Notes: generated by a model from the sequence alone, not told the origin. A stretch of 64,000 bases of DNA from Tetragonia tetragonoides (GCA_038025085.1 CM076142.1:9398501-9462500), one strand, 5' to 3'. Positions 1-12,600 are shown, counted from the first letter of the stretch. A program made the numbers and translations.

Positions 1-101
1 GTGCTATCTGAGTTGCAGTATTCTCCTTGAGCATCATATGCTGAAGAATGTGCTACTAAGAAGAGTAACACCAATACTAGTATTTCATGTAATGAAGCCA
101 T
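1..101 (-). CDS. DUF26 cysteine-rich repeat secretory protein, N-terminus only (cut by window edge)
   Basis: Reading leftward from an ATG at 101-99 gives an open N-terminus that starts MASLHEILVLVLLLFLVA, a classic signal peptide, followed by the short mature start EYCN. The complete gene at 2883-3665 begins MASLHKTALVLLFLV and has a matching YYCN after its signal peptide, so this is the first 33 codons of a tandem paralogue. The rest, including both expected DUF26 domains, lies outside the window. Function is inferred only from the paralogue: a secreted, apoplastic cysteine-rich protein of the Gnk2-like family. Intactness cannot be judged. Confidence 0.75.
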   Translation of the reverse strand, partial: MASLHEILVLVLLFLVAHSSAYDAQGEYCNSDS

Positions 102-1453
102 TATGAGATGTTTCTGATATCTTATTGGTTAAAATTCTCTCAAAGTTGGTTTCTTATATAATGGTGGTCAATGATGATCATGCTGGCTGTCTGGCTTGAT
201 GCCCGGTTATTTGCAGCCGACTTTCTTGACTAGTTGGAGTATGTCAAGGGGAGAAGGAAAAAAAAAATTAAAAAAATCACATCCATGTATAATTGTTGAC
301 CATATAATTCACTAAAAAAATTTGGAAACTGTATAAGTCTCCCATATCCATCTTGGATTTTGGATGGATAAGTTGGGACAGAGAGATTACCTCCCGATTA
401 AGCGATAATTAGCAATCCTATTTTTAATCTTCAAAAAAAACAAACACGATATACAACCTATGAAGCACGAACACCTTACATAGGTGCCATGTCGCGTGTC
501 CGACACTTGTATAGGACACGACACCTATTAGGCTTTTTTTCACCCTTGAATGGCGCTTCCCCGTGTCTGTGCCGTGTCGGTATCGATGTTGGTGTCCGTA
601 TTTGTGTCAGTGCAACCTAGTATACAACATACAACGACCCTCTTTTCTTTTTTTTTTAGGAACATACAATGACACTCGTTACATTGAAAGTTACAATATA
701 ATCGTCCCATACAATTTTTTGTGCAACAGATAACAGAGAACATACACAAATACATTATCACTTATTTCTGTTATCAGTATGAATATACTGTATATAGTCA
801 CTATTTTAAAGTACCTTGTTCTTAGACTTCCTATTTTTCGGATAAACTGTTATTATATTACCAAAGAGACAACATACAAAGTTTTTATGGGCATCCCCAG
901 AAATAGCCTCCCCTTGCAACTATCACAGCAGCCCACAGATATGACCATGACATTGGTGTAACAGTACTCACAGACACAGCTCATACAGAAGACTTCTATT
1001 GCATCTGAAAACTACCAAACAGGAATAAAGAATATATGAATGATACCAAACATTATGTGGTTAAAGACTGAAGTAATGAATGATCCCTTATATTCTGAGC
1101 TTCTTGATGAATAATCTAATGCTTCATTTCTAATAAACCTACCAAATCTTGATCCCTTATATTTTCTGCAACCTTACATGTTCTGTAAATCCAGCTTCAT
1201 ATCTGTCTTGCATTCAAGGACTTTCTGATCTGTGACCAATCACAAAGAGCCACAGGTCACAGCACATTGTCTACTATAAAATTTTGTTTTGTTTAACTCT
1301 TATCTTTTGTGGTTGATATAAAAACCAAATGTTAAGTTCAAAAACAGATTTGGTTGTAGAGTGATGAATAAGCACTGCTTGAAAATGTTAATCTAATTAG
1401 ATTAAAATAGAAAAAGGATTCCTGTGGTCTGATAATAGTGGCAATTGAAACCA
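102..1453. other. Intergenic, no gene seen
   Basis: AT-rich spacer between the truncated DUF26 gene and the SINE at 1454. About 461-620 is rich in GTGTC/GACAC words, partly as inverted copies (GAAGCACGAACACC near the start, GCGCTTCCCCGTGT later), which looks like a decayed repetitive element. Its ends could not be defined. The small open frames at 540-761 and 779-961 resemble nothing recognisable. Confidence 0.5.
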
Positions 1454-1643
1454 AAGGAGTGTGGATGAATGGTAGGGACTCATCTATTTAACCAAGGTCG
1501 AGGGTTCGAATCTCTTCTTGGGTATGAAGCAGCTTTAAATCCCTTGGCCAACTATCCCGCCTTTTGGGGTGCCTACAAGCCAGCGCGGGGAGATAATCAC
1601 TATGGTCGACAGTGGATACTCTTGGTGTAAACCAAAAAAAAAA
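1454..1643 (+). mobile_element. tRNA-derived SINE, family shared with 56836-57026
   Basis: A Pol III-type head (GAATGGTAGGGACTCAT as A-box region, GGGTTCGAATCTC as B box) is followed by a tRNA-unrelated body and a run of ten A at 1634-1643. The same head and body, including a CCTACAAGCCA.CGCGGGG block, recur at 56836-57026, where the insertion is bounded by a target-site duplication. No clear duplication flanks this copy, so its outer limits are approximate. Confidence 0.75.
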
Positions 1644-2882
1644 TGTTAGCTCTCTTAAAATAGGCCACTTGTTTGACTACTATATGGTAAATGGTCCATA
1701 TCAGGTCCCATGTCAAAGTTTTGTTGATGGTCCCAAATTGAATTATCTGGATTTGATCATCTACATTACTGTTGTGTTACTATTTGTGTCTTTAATAAGA
1801 GTATTAGTATAACCATAGTTTCAGTAGCACAAGTTTCTGACTTTTTTTTCTGTTATGGGGATTGATAATTTGTTTCCATAGGGTGGTTTATTTAACTATT
1901 TCACTGTCAAAAGGTAAATCCATCAATGTCCTCCTACATTTCTACTGCCTTTCAATTTCTCTCTCCTCAACTTGAGAACAAGCCATTGTTATCGTTGCTA
2001 GAGTTACATAATTGTTTTGTTACAGAAAAAGCTCCATGTTTTTTCATGGCTGGCGAAACCACATTCTTTATAAAAAGAGTTGTGGCTTAATATGTTAAGA
2101 TTATAATTTGGTACTTATAGAATATAAAAGCTGCTCTAAGTTGATTGAAACTAATTGAAGAACTAAACTGTTTAATATAGATAGATCATGCATGCCTCAT
2201 TGTATGCAATTGTAATCAACCATTTGAGTGATGATGCCTATAGAAAGATTTGCAAACTGCCACAAAAACTGGAATGAAATCAGGAAATTGACTGACTGTC
2301 TAATTATTATTCATGATCTGTTCAGAATTTCCGGTTTCCTTAATAATCAATTTTCAATAAAGAAAAATTTAGTGTCAACATAAGGCTTTTGCTTCACCAT
2401 ATTTCATGGAATACAATAGAACATGAAAAAGTTATAATGGTAAGAGTATTATCCCTACTACCACTACTAGTCTTTTCATTTTTTTTTTCCTCTTTTTTGG
2501 GTGCTGAGTATTAGTTATATACAAGATGGCATGGATGAGCAACTTTTGATCGAACAAACACCGATGAGGATCACCCCATAAGATTCCGCGAAACTATACA
2601 AAATATAATTGTATTATCGATTTTCGATTGGTTTTATTAAAAGCACAGAACTGCATTTTAACACCTTACTCATGTCATGAAAGCAAGCTCAGTAATACTA
2701 CTTTGACATTTATTCAATTAGAAATATCTTAACATTACAATATATTCAAGTAATAACATTACTCAGACAGAATGTTCACAGAATAGCACATTACAATAAT
2801 GTCAGAAAATCCTGTGATACTTAGCTTGAAACTGACAAATCAACACAATCCCATAGCCTTATTCTTTTGTTCATGGTACACA
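1644..2882. other. Intergenic, 3' flank of DUF26 gene
   Basis: AT-rich sequence. The part next to 2882 is expected to hold the 3' UTR of the minus-strand DUF26 gene. No open frame with recognisable content and no defined repeat was seen. Confidence 0.5.
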
Positions 2883-3665
2883 TTAGTGATGGATAATGTG
2901 TTCAGCAAGAGTATCACCCTTGCTCTTCTTAGACGAGTCGTCTAAAGGGAAGTAAAATGGGTAGAGTTCATATCTGACATAGCAACTGCTATACAGCACC
3001 CTGCATCCCTTTTTATCACTGCAAAAGCCTTCAAAGTTCTGAATGGCAATAGCCAAGCACTGAGCACATGACAAAGGAGACAAATCCCTTGTGCACTGAA
3101 CAAGCCCATACAATGTATCGAAATCTGACAGTTTCTTACTGTCTTTCCCAAGCCCCTCACTCGAAGGCTTAACAGCTACAGAATCGATCTTATCGAACAA
3201 TTTACCTAGCTCCTTGTTGAAAGAGTCAGGGTCTGTCACATTCTGAGTATTGGCAAATAACACACCATATGATGTATCCACATTGCCAAAGAATTGGTCT
3301 TGGCTGTACCTTAGAAAACAGTGATCATACCAAACCCGAGCATCAGCCTGGTTGGGGCAGAGTTTTTGGGCCTGTTGGGCCGCATCCTGAATGCAGCTCA
3401 TGCAGTCCTTGGGTTCTACATCACCCCGGCATTGGGCCAGACCGTAGACCTGGGACACATCTTTTCCATAGGAGGCCTTGATGTACCGAGCCCCACGTTC
3501 GAATTTCTGTACTAAATCAGCTAACAAGTTATCTATGTTAGTTGACACAGGGCTTTTGGTGCTTATAGTGGTCTTTGGGTTGCAGTAATATGCTGAAGGA
3601 TCATCTGCTAAGCAGCATGTGACTAAGAAGAGTAAAACAAGTGCTGTTTTATGTAATGAGGCCAT
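2883..3665 (-). CDS. Cysteine-rich repeat secretory protein with two DUF26 (Gnk2-like) domains
   Basis: An intronless 260-residue frame. Residues 1-20 form a signal peptide ending CCLA. Two copies of the diagnostic C-X8-C-X2-C motif follow: Cys79/88/91 in the first domain and Cys191/200/203 in the second, each followed by further conserved cysteines. There is no transmembrane or kinase region, so this belongs to the secreted CRRSP class (CRRSP38-like) and not to the DUF26 receptor kinases. The length matches the usual 240-270 residues. The charged C-terminus ends in a His-rich tail. Family members act in the apoplast; Gnk2 binds mannose and is antifungal, but no substrate can be assigned here. 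A truncated paralogue lies about 2.8 kb away in the same orientation, indicating tandem duplication. The ATG at 3665 is chosen because it opens the signal peptide. Confidence 0.92.
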   Translation of the reverse strand: MASLHKTALVLLFLVTCCLADDPSAYYCNPKTTISTKSPVSTNIDNLLADLVQKFERGARYIKASYGKDVSQVYGLAQCRGDVEPKDCMSCIQDAAQQAQKLCPNQADARVWYDHCFLRYSQDQFFGNVDTSYGVLFANTQNVTDPDSFNKELGKLFDKIDSVAVKPSSEGLGKDSKKLSDFDTLYGLVQCTRDLSPLSCAQCLAIAIQNFEGFCSDKKGCRVLYSSCYVRYELYPFYFPLDDSSKKSKGDTLAEHIIHH

Positions 3666-4853
3666 GAGATAGTATTTGTTTAGCTATGCTGTTTGTGTTT
3701 GTGTGTGTTCGGCTATGTTTTGTTGCAAAACTTGGTGTGGTTTAAGTACTAGTTCTGGTGATGGGCAAGTCACATAATATGGGGTTATTTGCTGCAGATT
3801 TTGTTGACTTTTAGATTTATTTTTATTTTTTTTGAGGTGTTGTTGACTTTAGATTTGTAAGAGATAAAGAACTGGTCCAAGAAACAAACTTTCTTATGAT
3901 TGATTATTAAGAGAGAAATTAATGATGAAATTTTGATAATGGATATAAATGCAGTCCACATAGGATGCAAATTTGGTAATTGTCGACTGAGTAAATAGTG
4001 GCTAGAGAATAAAGTATAAAAGAATATACGAACTGGCCAATAAAAGTAACTTGAGCCAAAGTGCCAAACAAGGCAGTTGACTAGTAATCTTGTTCTATTA
4101 ACATCAAAACATGACAAAGCAAAAGCAGGAACACGAGCACCATATGTCTCTGTCAAGTTGCCAAGTTTCGGAAGCATTAGTCGACTGATCTAGAAGGTCA
4201 AAAAACAAAACTTGCGGCCATAGAACTGATAGAAGTGTATACAGTATAAGAACAATTCAATATTGAGTTTTAATCAAAAGTACTAGTAAGTGAAATGTTA
4301 GGTTTCCACTATTCCTAATTTGTTCTATCCATTAATTACAATTGCTAGATAACCATTTTATTTTCGTATTGTATGAATGAAAGTTTCGTATTATCCTCTC
4401 AAAAAAAAATCGACAATCGAAATTTATGCTTAAATAGGTTACTATAAATTCCACACTTGGTACTCGTTGTAGAACTAAGCGCTAATGTGCCTTCTTTTGA
4501 TCTATTGGCATCTTAGCCATTATGGCCTTGTGATTTTTGTCATGTGTTCCCCGCATTTTTTTTTATTCTTTGTTTATTAGGGTACTCTTTAGTCGTCATA
4601 AAAAGGAGAAAATAAAATCATGTTGTAAAGTTCACATCTTCTCGATCTATAAAAAGAGCAACTCAATATCATTTGTAATGTTAAAACCTATATTCGATAT
4701 CCATTTTCATCCACGTATTTATGCCTCCTTTTAAACCAAAAAAGCATTAAGTTCATTTTATGCTTTCTCTAAGAACCTAGGAGTATTTCTATATCATTAA
4801 ACTTGACTATATTATGGTTAGCAAAATAAAAAGAGAAAAAGATAAGGAAAGTG
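3666..4853. other. Intergenic, DUF26 promoter side
   Basis: The first few hundred bases are the 5' flank of the minus-strand DUF26 gene. A 130-codon minus-strand frame at 3785-4177 has an ATG but a low-complexity Lys/Asn/Ile-rich end and no family I recognise; it is not called as a gene. Confidence 0.4.
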
Positions 4854-4989
4854 ACCAATGAGGTCTTAGCCTAGCGGCAAAGATTGAGGCTCTGGGTACA
4901 TTAGTTCCCAAATTCGAATTCCTCCTTTTTCGTTGTATGTAAATTTGTTATAATGGCGTCAGTGCCTTCTTTGAATTATAATAATAATA

Positions 4990-5023
<34 letters not shown>

Positions 5024-5031
5024 TAAGAAGA
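4854..5031 (+). mobile_element. SINE with (AAT)n tail and 14-bp target-site duplication
   Basis: A tRNA-like head has an A-box-like TTAGCCTAGCGG and a B-box-like AAATTCGAATTCC. It is followed by a short body and an (AAT)n tail from about 4976. The flanks repeat AGATAAGGAAAGTG (4840-4853) and AGATAAGGACAGTG (5032-5045), 13 of 14 bases identical, which fits a target-site duplication from retroposition. This family differs from the other SINEs in the window and has a microsatellite tail in place of poly(A). Confidence 0.7.
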
Positions 5032-5045
5032 AGATAAGGACAGTG

Positions 5046-6326
5046 GAGAACAGCACAAGTCATTAACAATCAGATATATGATCACGGCATTGCAATTTGC
5101 ATGAGCCCTGTCCGGCCTTAAGGGTGAGGACACAGCTTAGAGTGTAAGGACTAATCAGATCCAATCTATCAGCACATGCAGGACAATTGAAATAGTATAT
5201 CTGAAAACAAAGAATTGTGGATCCAAAGAATAAACGATCTGCTGCCTCACTGTCATGAAGGAAAATATGGAATAAAGAACATGATCAAGAATATAGATCA
5301 TGCTATGCTGCCCTTCTGAGGCTGGCATGAAATGGCAGTTTACGGACAAGTCCTTGAAAGAAACTTCTAGCACTCACTATTTGATAGAGTAGCATTATTT
5401 CAAATAATTTTCCTAATATATCAATTTTAGTTTTAGTCGTGTATAGCATTGCATTATGTTAAGATCATGTTTCGAACAAGGTAAGAACTAAGAAGTCATA
5501 AGTATTAAGTAGGAGTTATAGAATGTTAGCTAGTTTAGCCATAGCATCAAAACTTTCAAAGATTGATACTATTGATCTAGATATGGGATTTAAAATCTGT
5601 CTATATTGACTTTTGTGTCTAGTTTGCAAAAGGAATAGGGGAAGAGGGAAAGTTTACTGATATCCTAAGTTGTAAAGGATACCACCAAACTCGTTCCCAA
5701 ATCCCAATACTTTAGCTTGTAGGATACTTTGATGCTTTTTAATATTTAATCGATACTCATGAAACATGTTCATATTTATTTATGTACTGTATTATTTATC
5801 TTTGATCTGAACTGAATTGATCTTAACTAAAATACAACCTTACACATTACAAGTTGTAGAATAGAACGTGTTATGTTCTACTAAACTGAACTAAAATAGT
5901 ATTATAGGAAAGAAAAGAGTCAATCACTAAACTGAACTCGGCCAAACACTGAGTAATTGAAAAAGAACACACTCTTACAAACCTTTGAAGTGTAAATTAA
6001 ACCCTCCACAAGTCCCCACTCAAGTCATTTTGGGCATTTATTTTCTCTTTTTTTTGGGCAGAACGCATTCTACTCTACAGATTCTTCACATTAGTGATTA
6101 GAGTGTAATAACAAACAGTACAGCTTCCCACATCTCAATAAAAAAATTCCTTAGCCTTTCACTACCACCACCCGGCAATCACGCAGTGTGCTCTCCCACA
6201 CCACCACCAAGACTCCCTTTCTCTCTCTTCCCTTTTCCTCACTGCAAAGCAAAACCCTTTTCTCACCATATCTCTCTCATTCTCTCTCTTAATCTCTCAG
6301 TGTCTCATTTGAGCTGAAAAGCAAAA
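5046..6326. promoter_or_regulatory. Intergenic and RABA5 promoter / 5' UTR region
   Basis: The last roughly 150 bases before the RABA5 start are strongly CT-rich (TCTCTCTC runs at 6217-6300), typical of plant core promoters and 5' UTRs of housekeeping genes. A specific TATA box could not be chosen with confidence. The rest, 5046-6100, is AT-rich with nothing recognised. Confidence 0.5.
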
Positions 6327-8797
6327 ATGGGTCAAGAAGAAACAGGAGAAGAATACCTATTCAAAATAGTGGTGATAGGGGACTCAGCTGTGGGCAAGTC
6401 AAATTTGTTGTCAAGATATGCAAGAAATGAATTTGACCTGCACACAAAAGCCACAATTGGGGTTGAATTTCAGACTGTTTGTGTTGACATTCATGGCAAG
6501 GAAATTAAAGCTCAGATCTGGGATACTGCTGGTCAAGAGAGATTCAGGGCTGTTACTTCTGCTTATTATAGAGGTGCTGTGGGTGCCCTTATTGTCTATG
6601 ATATTACTCGCCGTACCACTTTTGATAGTGTAGGTCGTTGGCTTGAAGAGCTCAATAGTAAGTTACTTCTTAGCTTCATTTACTTGCTTGATTTTGTGTT
6701 TTGTACTTGGTTTGATGCTTTTTAGTTGTGTTCTGAAATGGGTTTTGTTTGGTATCTTCTGGGTTGCTAGAAAAAGATTCAATTTTGCTATGTTCTCCAA
6801 GTTGAAGCTTTGTTGTTGGTTTATTAACTGTTTTAGGGTTCATTTTGGTAATTGCTATAATTGGAAGTTGGGATTTTAGAATTTACTTGGTTCAATGTGG
6901 GTGTTTAATGGTTAGAACTTTTTGGAAAAGATGGTTTGGTTGCTGGATTTGGTGGTTCTGGATGGTTAGAACTTAGGAGTTATTCATGCTTGAGAAGAGC
7001 TGATGTCAGCTAGATTTCAGCATGATGTGATTATTGGTACATTGTGGCATTCTTTGGAAATTGAGGAATTTGATAAGTCCTCTTGATTTGCGAATCTGTT
7101 TGCTGTAACTTTTGTACCAAGATTGGGTGGAATATTATTTGAATTACTTGCATATGTTCAACAGTTGCATGTAGGATTAAAGAAAGCAGATTGTTGTTAA
7201 GATAGACACAAGTGATAAGACATAGAAGATAGAACCTTCATGGCCATTTGCGATGTTGGTCAAATCCACTGTGAGTATTAACCTTTTGTATCGGAAAGAC
7301 TTTTTCCTCGGTGGCAATGAGAAGCTAAAAGATCTGCCACTTCAATTTTTGATCAATAGTAGATCATGAACTGTTAGTGCAGGATTTCATTAAAATGGAT
7401 AAACTTCCACCAAATATTGTGAGGAAGGCATAAGGTCAAATGTGATTAGCCGATTAGGGATGGATTGATAAACCCAACTATTCTCTGCCTTCTTTTATCT
7501 GAGACTTTCTATTCACATGCTTATCATGCAATGTTCTTACTTGAACTACATGGAAAAATGCAATCATACAGTCACTTGGGACCTAAACCAATGAGGACTA
7601 GGACAACAAAATGCATTAGCCTATGTGTCCTCCATTTTAATGTGCATCAAGACTTCGCAATAACTCATTTGGAAGTCTTTAGGATACTTGCGCATCGAAG
7701 ATGTTTAGTATGATTGTTTGCTTAACTGGGCTTCTGGAAAAAACAATCAGCCAGAAAAAGTCAGTCCTCTTGGAGTTGTGTTGTGTCAAAAGTCAGAACT
7801 TTCGGAATTGAGGTGCATGCTTTTTTGCCTCATCTATGAGAGCGTAATTATTGAAAAGGTAAGACTTGTTCCCTGTGGTGTTCGAGATTACTTGGCTACC
7901 TTTAAAGAATTCCTACTAGCGTTGCCATTGTGCTTGCTTGTGCATCAAAGAGAAGGTTATATATTTAGCATGGCATGTAAGGTGATACAAGAATACAACC
8001 TAGTCTAGTCAACTTATACAACCTAGCTCCAGGCTAAAACTGTTCACTGTGAGTGAAACAGTTGAGAATCATTTAAAGAATAATCATTCCCATATGTTAG
8101 CTCGTGGTAATCCCCAATATCTTCTCTCTTTTCGTTGGTCCCCAGATGTTCACTTACTACAGTAGAATGTACATTGGAGATTGGGTTATTTGAACCAAAA
8201 TTTCTATTTATCTACCATCCAAGATCCAACTGCACATTGTAACCTAACCACTAAGCTTAGACGGTTAGACCCTATTAACATTTTCAAATCTTTGAATGCA
8301 AATTCAACTGTTACTACTCACTTTTGGTGCTGCCATTATTATCTAATTATAAAAGAAATGAAGCAATCTTATGATTTCATTAACTGTTAGGGTGTTTAGC
8401 TCCACCCCAAAAAAATATTATAAAATATGACCTCATATATGGAATACATTTGATAACCTTAGCGGTACATGTTCTTGCAGCTCATTGTGACACAGCAGTG
8501 GCAAAAATATTGGTTGGTAACAAGTGTGACTTGGAAGATATCCGAAACGTGAGTGTGGAGGAGGGTAAAAATCTTGCTGAATCGGAAGGATTATTCTTCA
8601 TAGAGACATCGGCCTTAAACTCTACAAATGTGAAGGTGGCTTTCGAGATAGCTATCAAGGAGATCTACAACAACATCAGCAGGAAACTATTAAATTCCGA
8701 CTCTTATAAGGCTGAACTATCTGTCAATCGAGTGACCCTAGCAAAAGACGGCACAGACTTGAATCGTAGTCGCCTAAGCTCTTGCTGTTCAAGTTGA
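6327..8797 (+). CDS. RABA5: Ras-related Rab GTPase, RABA5 group (Rab11-like)
   Basis: Two exons, 6327-6657 and 8481-8797, join in frame (donor GTAAG, acceptor TTGCAG) to give 215 residues, the normal Rab length. Nucleotide-binding motifs are all present: P-loop GDSAVGKS (18-25), switch I TIGVEF, DTAGQE (66-71), NKCD (124-127) and ETSA (152-155). The end CCSS supplies two cysteines for geranylgeranylation. The linker between the effector and NKxD regions and the YNNISRK segment match the RABA5 subgroup and not other RABA groups. RABA proteins are GTP switches for vesicle traffic between the trans-Golgi network/endosome and the plasma membrane. The single 1.8-kb intron lies after residue 110. 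The gene is convergent with the lipase gene, about 0.8 kb away. Which Arabidopsis member is the orthologue (RABA5a or RABA5b) cannot be settled by eye. Confidence 0.95.
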
Positions 8798-9618
8798 GAT
8801 TATATGAATCCCAAAGTTTATTCTTTTCATTGTCACAAACTTTTTCTCTAGTTGGATTTTCCCAGTTGAGCCAAAGGGCACTTGAACAAAGTCCAATTGA
8901 CTAGGCAAAGATCATGAGATATTTATGTATACTTATACAGAAAACCCTCTACTCAAAAGTCATGAAATACACTGTACCCTGCATGTGTTTTGATTTTGAA
9001 GCTTGTGGCTGAAATGGTGCTATTAAGCAATTTATCTTGGCTGAAACTGGTCTTCCAAAATCATGATTGCATGGATAGTTCATTTGAGTTCCACTTGGAC
9101 TTCATTTGGGTTTAACCGTTTAACTAGTAGGTTTTGACACTGATTTCTTAAAGAGGATAAGCAAACTGCACAGATTTGGAAATCTCTGGTCACGCTTGAC
9201 CTCTTGCCTTTTGTTTTTTTAATAAGCTCACCAGACACTGTTCAATTTTTGTTTACAAACTTACAATATAGAATCATAACATATCTTTACTAACAGATTT
9301 CCCTGAAGTAGAAATAAGCATGATGTTTGTCTAAATACAGAATGATATTTATGTTAGTGGTAGATGTCTGCCCGATGCAAAATTGGTGCTCTACTTCAAA
9401 GTTTTTAAAGTACAAAAATCAGGTGCCTTAAGATTGACATACTAGTTGTTCAATCAAAGCATGACATTGGACAATTTCCCCTGAATATAGAACGAATGAA
9501 TAAATGAAGGCCAAAAACAGCAAAAGGATTGCTACAACCAGTTATCTCTAATTATAATTATATTATGTACAGAGAGAAGCTGTAACGTTATAGATAGCAC
9601 AACGCTGAGAGAAATGTG
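8798..9618. other. Convergent intergenic region between RABA5 and lipase-GTPase
   Basis: About 0.8 kb of AT-rich sequence that must contain the 3' UTRs of two convergent genes. No repeat or open frame was recognised. Confidence 0.5.
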
Positions 9619-12600
9619 TTAAGGTTTTCTCAGTGCGGAAGCTGCGCCCATGACAACCGCCAATACTATGCCAAGACCAGCCCCAAGGGAAGCGCCAATG
9701 GTGGCAGCAGAGATAGAGCTAGCCTTATCCTGCGCATCCTTCCCACTAGATTCCTTTGCTGGATCTTGTGAGAGCCCCGACAAGAGCCTATCCCTCGCAA
9801 ATTCCTTCAATCAGAAAACATACCCTTAATAAGGTTCAGATCTCATTAACATAATAGAGAAAGAAAAGGACTGATGTGAACTGACAGGCCTTCGAACAAG
9901 CCACACAGTAATCTTATAGACTGGTTCCTTCTAGGACTTCCAAGCTAGTTTGCATACAGATGGTTGAGACACTCAAAGAAAGCTATAAAACCTCTTTATC
10001 ACAAAGGTATAAATAAATCAGCATGTCTTGTGTGGACTTAGTCCACCGTGGACCAAGTAATTTTTGAAGGGTGGCTCCAGGTAAAGTAGGGAGTGGCTCC
10101 AGGTAAAGTAGGGTGGTGGCTCCAAGCCTCCAGGTGAAGTAATTTTGAGTAATTTTGAGGGGTGGCTCCAGGTGAAGTAAGGGGTGGCTCCATGTAAAGT
10201 AGGGGTGACTCCAGGTAAAGTAGGGGTGATGCCAAGTATAAATTTGAGGGGTGGCTCTAGGTGAAGTAAGGGTGACTCCACTTTTAGAGGGGGGGTGGCT
10301 CCAGGTGAAGTAGGGGGTGACTCCAAGTATTGGTCCACCATGGACTAAGTTCACACAAGTTTTTGTATGAATAAATAAATAAAACATCATATGGATCCAT
10401 AATTATTTAATCACACGATGGCCAAAAAATCCCACAGTTATGAGTTACCGCCACAAAATGGCACTCAACCCCCATATTCCAAGAGATCACTTACTACAAA
10501 TTCATCTACAGAACCCTTTTCAATTTCTTATGTCAAACTCCTTTAGTTTTTGTTTTTGTTTTCTACTAGTCTTTGGAACTGTTCTTAAATAGGCCAATGA
10601 CAAAAATGTCAACGAGTTGGAACATTTTATTGGGGAGAGAAATGATATGCATACCTCAAAAGAGGTCTCCTCATTGCTCCGAAGCTGACGATGAACAAGC
10701 TGACAAAAGGAATCCACACCCTCCACTGGAAGAATAGTGGCTTTACGTTGGAAAGGTCGGCGCACAAAATTTATAGGAGCAAAAACAAGACCTTGAGGAA
10801 TCATTCCTCTATTAGTGTCTTCTCCTGCTCCGACGCTAGACAAGGAAGCATAGGAACCACCAGCTGTATGAATTACATACGGACAAGAGTTCACTATTTC
10901 TGTGTTACTGGGAGATGCTTGGTATGCCTTTAACACAGCATCAATAGCTGCTCTCTGCTGGTGTGCACTTACTGAAAACTGATTAGTTATAGCAAGGACC
11001 CAAGGGACGCCAAGGGCTTTTGCCTCGTCCAGTAATAAAGAGAGGGCAGGCCGTCGTTGCGACATATTTGAATCACTATATCGTGGTATTTGGTGGGCAA
11101 GGTTATGAACAAGAACAACCAAATCTATCTTCTTACTAAGATCACGAATACCCATCCATAACTCATCTCTCAAACGAACAGCTTCAGCACTCAGCTCCTA
11201 AAGCAGAAAACAGGAGAATTAGATCTTAAAACAGCATGTTGGAACAAATAGAAAAATGACAAAAACTGCGTTCATGCAGTGATACTCATATCCTACAGAG
11301 TACAGAAACCAACCTGTAAATTTACTCCTGCTGAGTCCAAGTAGCACAAACCACCAGCAATAGCTTCTTGAGTATCTGCTTCAGGCTGCAAGTTCTCACT
11401 TTCAGTGACAGTGGATCGTCTGCCTTTATTCAAGATGGCCTTGAAAAGAGAAGTTTTACCAGCACCCTGGGCAGTCACAAATCATGCCGTATGTAAGCAA
11501 ACAAGCTATTTTCAAAGCACCATCTGTTTAAGATTCAGGTTTTCAGCAAAAAGTACCTCCAGGCCAACTAATCGCACCCTACGAGTTCTGACATCAACAT
11601 CTTTGGAAACATTGGTGAAGTCGGTGGTACAGTATACTATAAAATTACTTAACCCTGGTGGATGGGTGAATTTACTTTTAGCCATTACCCCCAAAATTTG
11701 CTGTGCCTTTAGATTAATGGATTCAGAGTCCATGGAAGGAAACACTGGCAGCAGCGGGTCTGCAATCGGATGCTTTGGAGGGTTTCTTAATGGAGCTCCA
11801 ATCAGCACCCTCATTTTATGCAGTTCCTGCTGTTGCTCACCAGCTGAAGAGTAAGTTGGTGCAGAAGGAAGGGTCTCAACTGTAGTAGAACACCTGGAAA
11901 GTAAAACTCAATATACTTAGGCTATGTTCATTTGTGATTTCAAAAGAAGTAAAGTTAAATCAACTTTGTTGGTTAAATCTAATGCATTTAATAACAAATC
12001 CGAATATTTTTTAATTTGAGTGTTTAAAGATTTAAGCTTAATACACTGAACTTTTTCATTGAATGCATCCTAACAATTTCAATCAGTTGTATTTAATTTA
12101 ATTTATTTTATACTTTATAAAAAAACTGATAACCATATATGATATTTAGGATATTTCATCAATTTGAATTCAAATATATCATGTTTTACATTTAGCAATA
12201 TTCATATACAAGTTTAACACGCTGGGTAACAAGCTGCCAGCACTATCATCTGTCCTATTCGAATAAATCATGCTTTTCCTTGCAAAATTATCAATATTAA
12301 CAATTGTGGGGGTCAACTATTACAAGCAGATATAAGAGAAGAGAGCGAACAACAGAGGATTGTAAGCTTATCAATATAACCACTGTTCTGAGAATTATGT
12401 ACACTGCACTTGCTCAAATGTAGCAACTTACACTAAATTGTATATTGACAAAAATTCCGCTATGAAGAGACTATGGGATTCAATATCAGGACAAGTAGTC
12501 TAAGGGAATAGATGTCTAGCACATCGGTATCTGATTAGTTTAATGAAGTTAAATGGTAAAACAAGCAATCAAAAGTCCCTAATGTATGACATGACAACAT

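Noticed and set aside
3785..4177. 130-codon minus-strand frame with ATG
   Set aside because: The last third is Lys/Asn/Ile low complexity typical of AT-rich noncoding DNA, and no domain is recognisable.
9983..10390. Minus-strand frames full of WSHP and YFTW-like repeats
   Set aside because: They are the minisatellite at 10027-10359 read in frame, inside an intron of the lipase gene; the repeated peptide is a by-product of the 20-22-bp unit.
11925..12071. Possible decayed MITE in intron 10 of the lipase gene (TAGGCTATGTTCATTTG ... ATGCATCCTA)
   Set aside because: The inverted match is weak and no flanking duplication was found; not enough to call.
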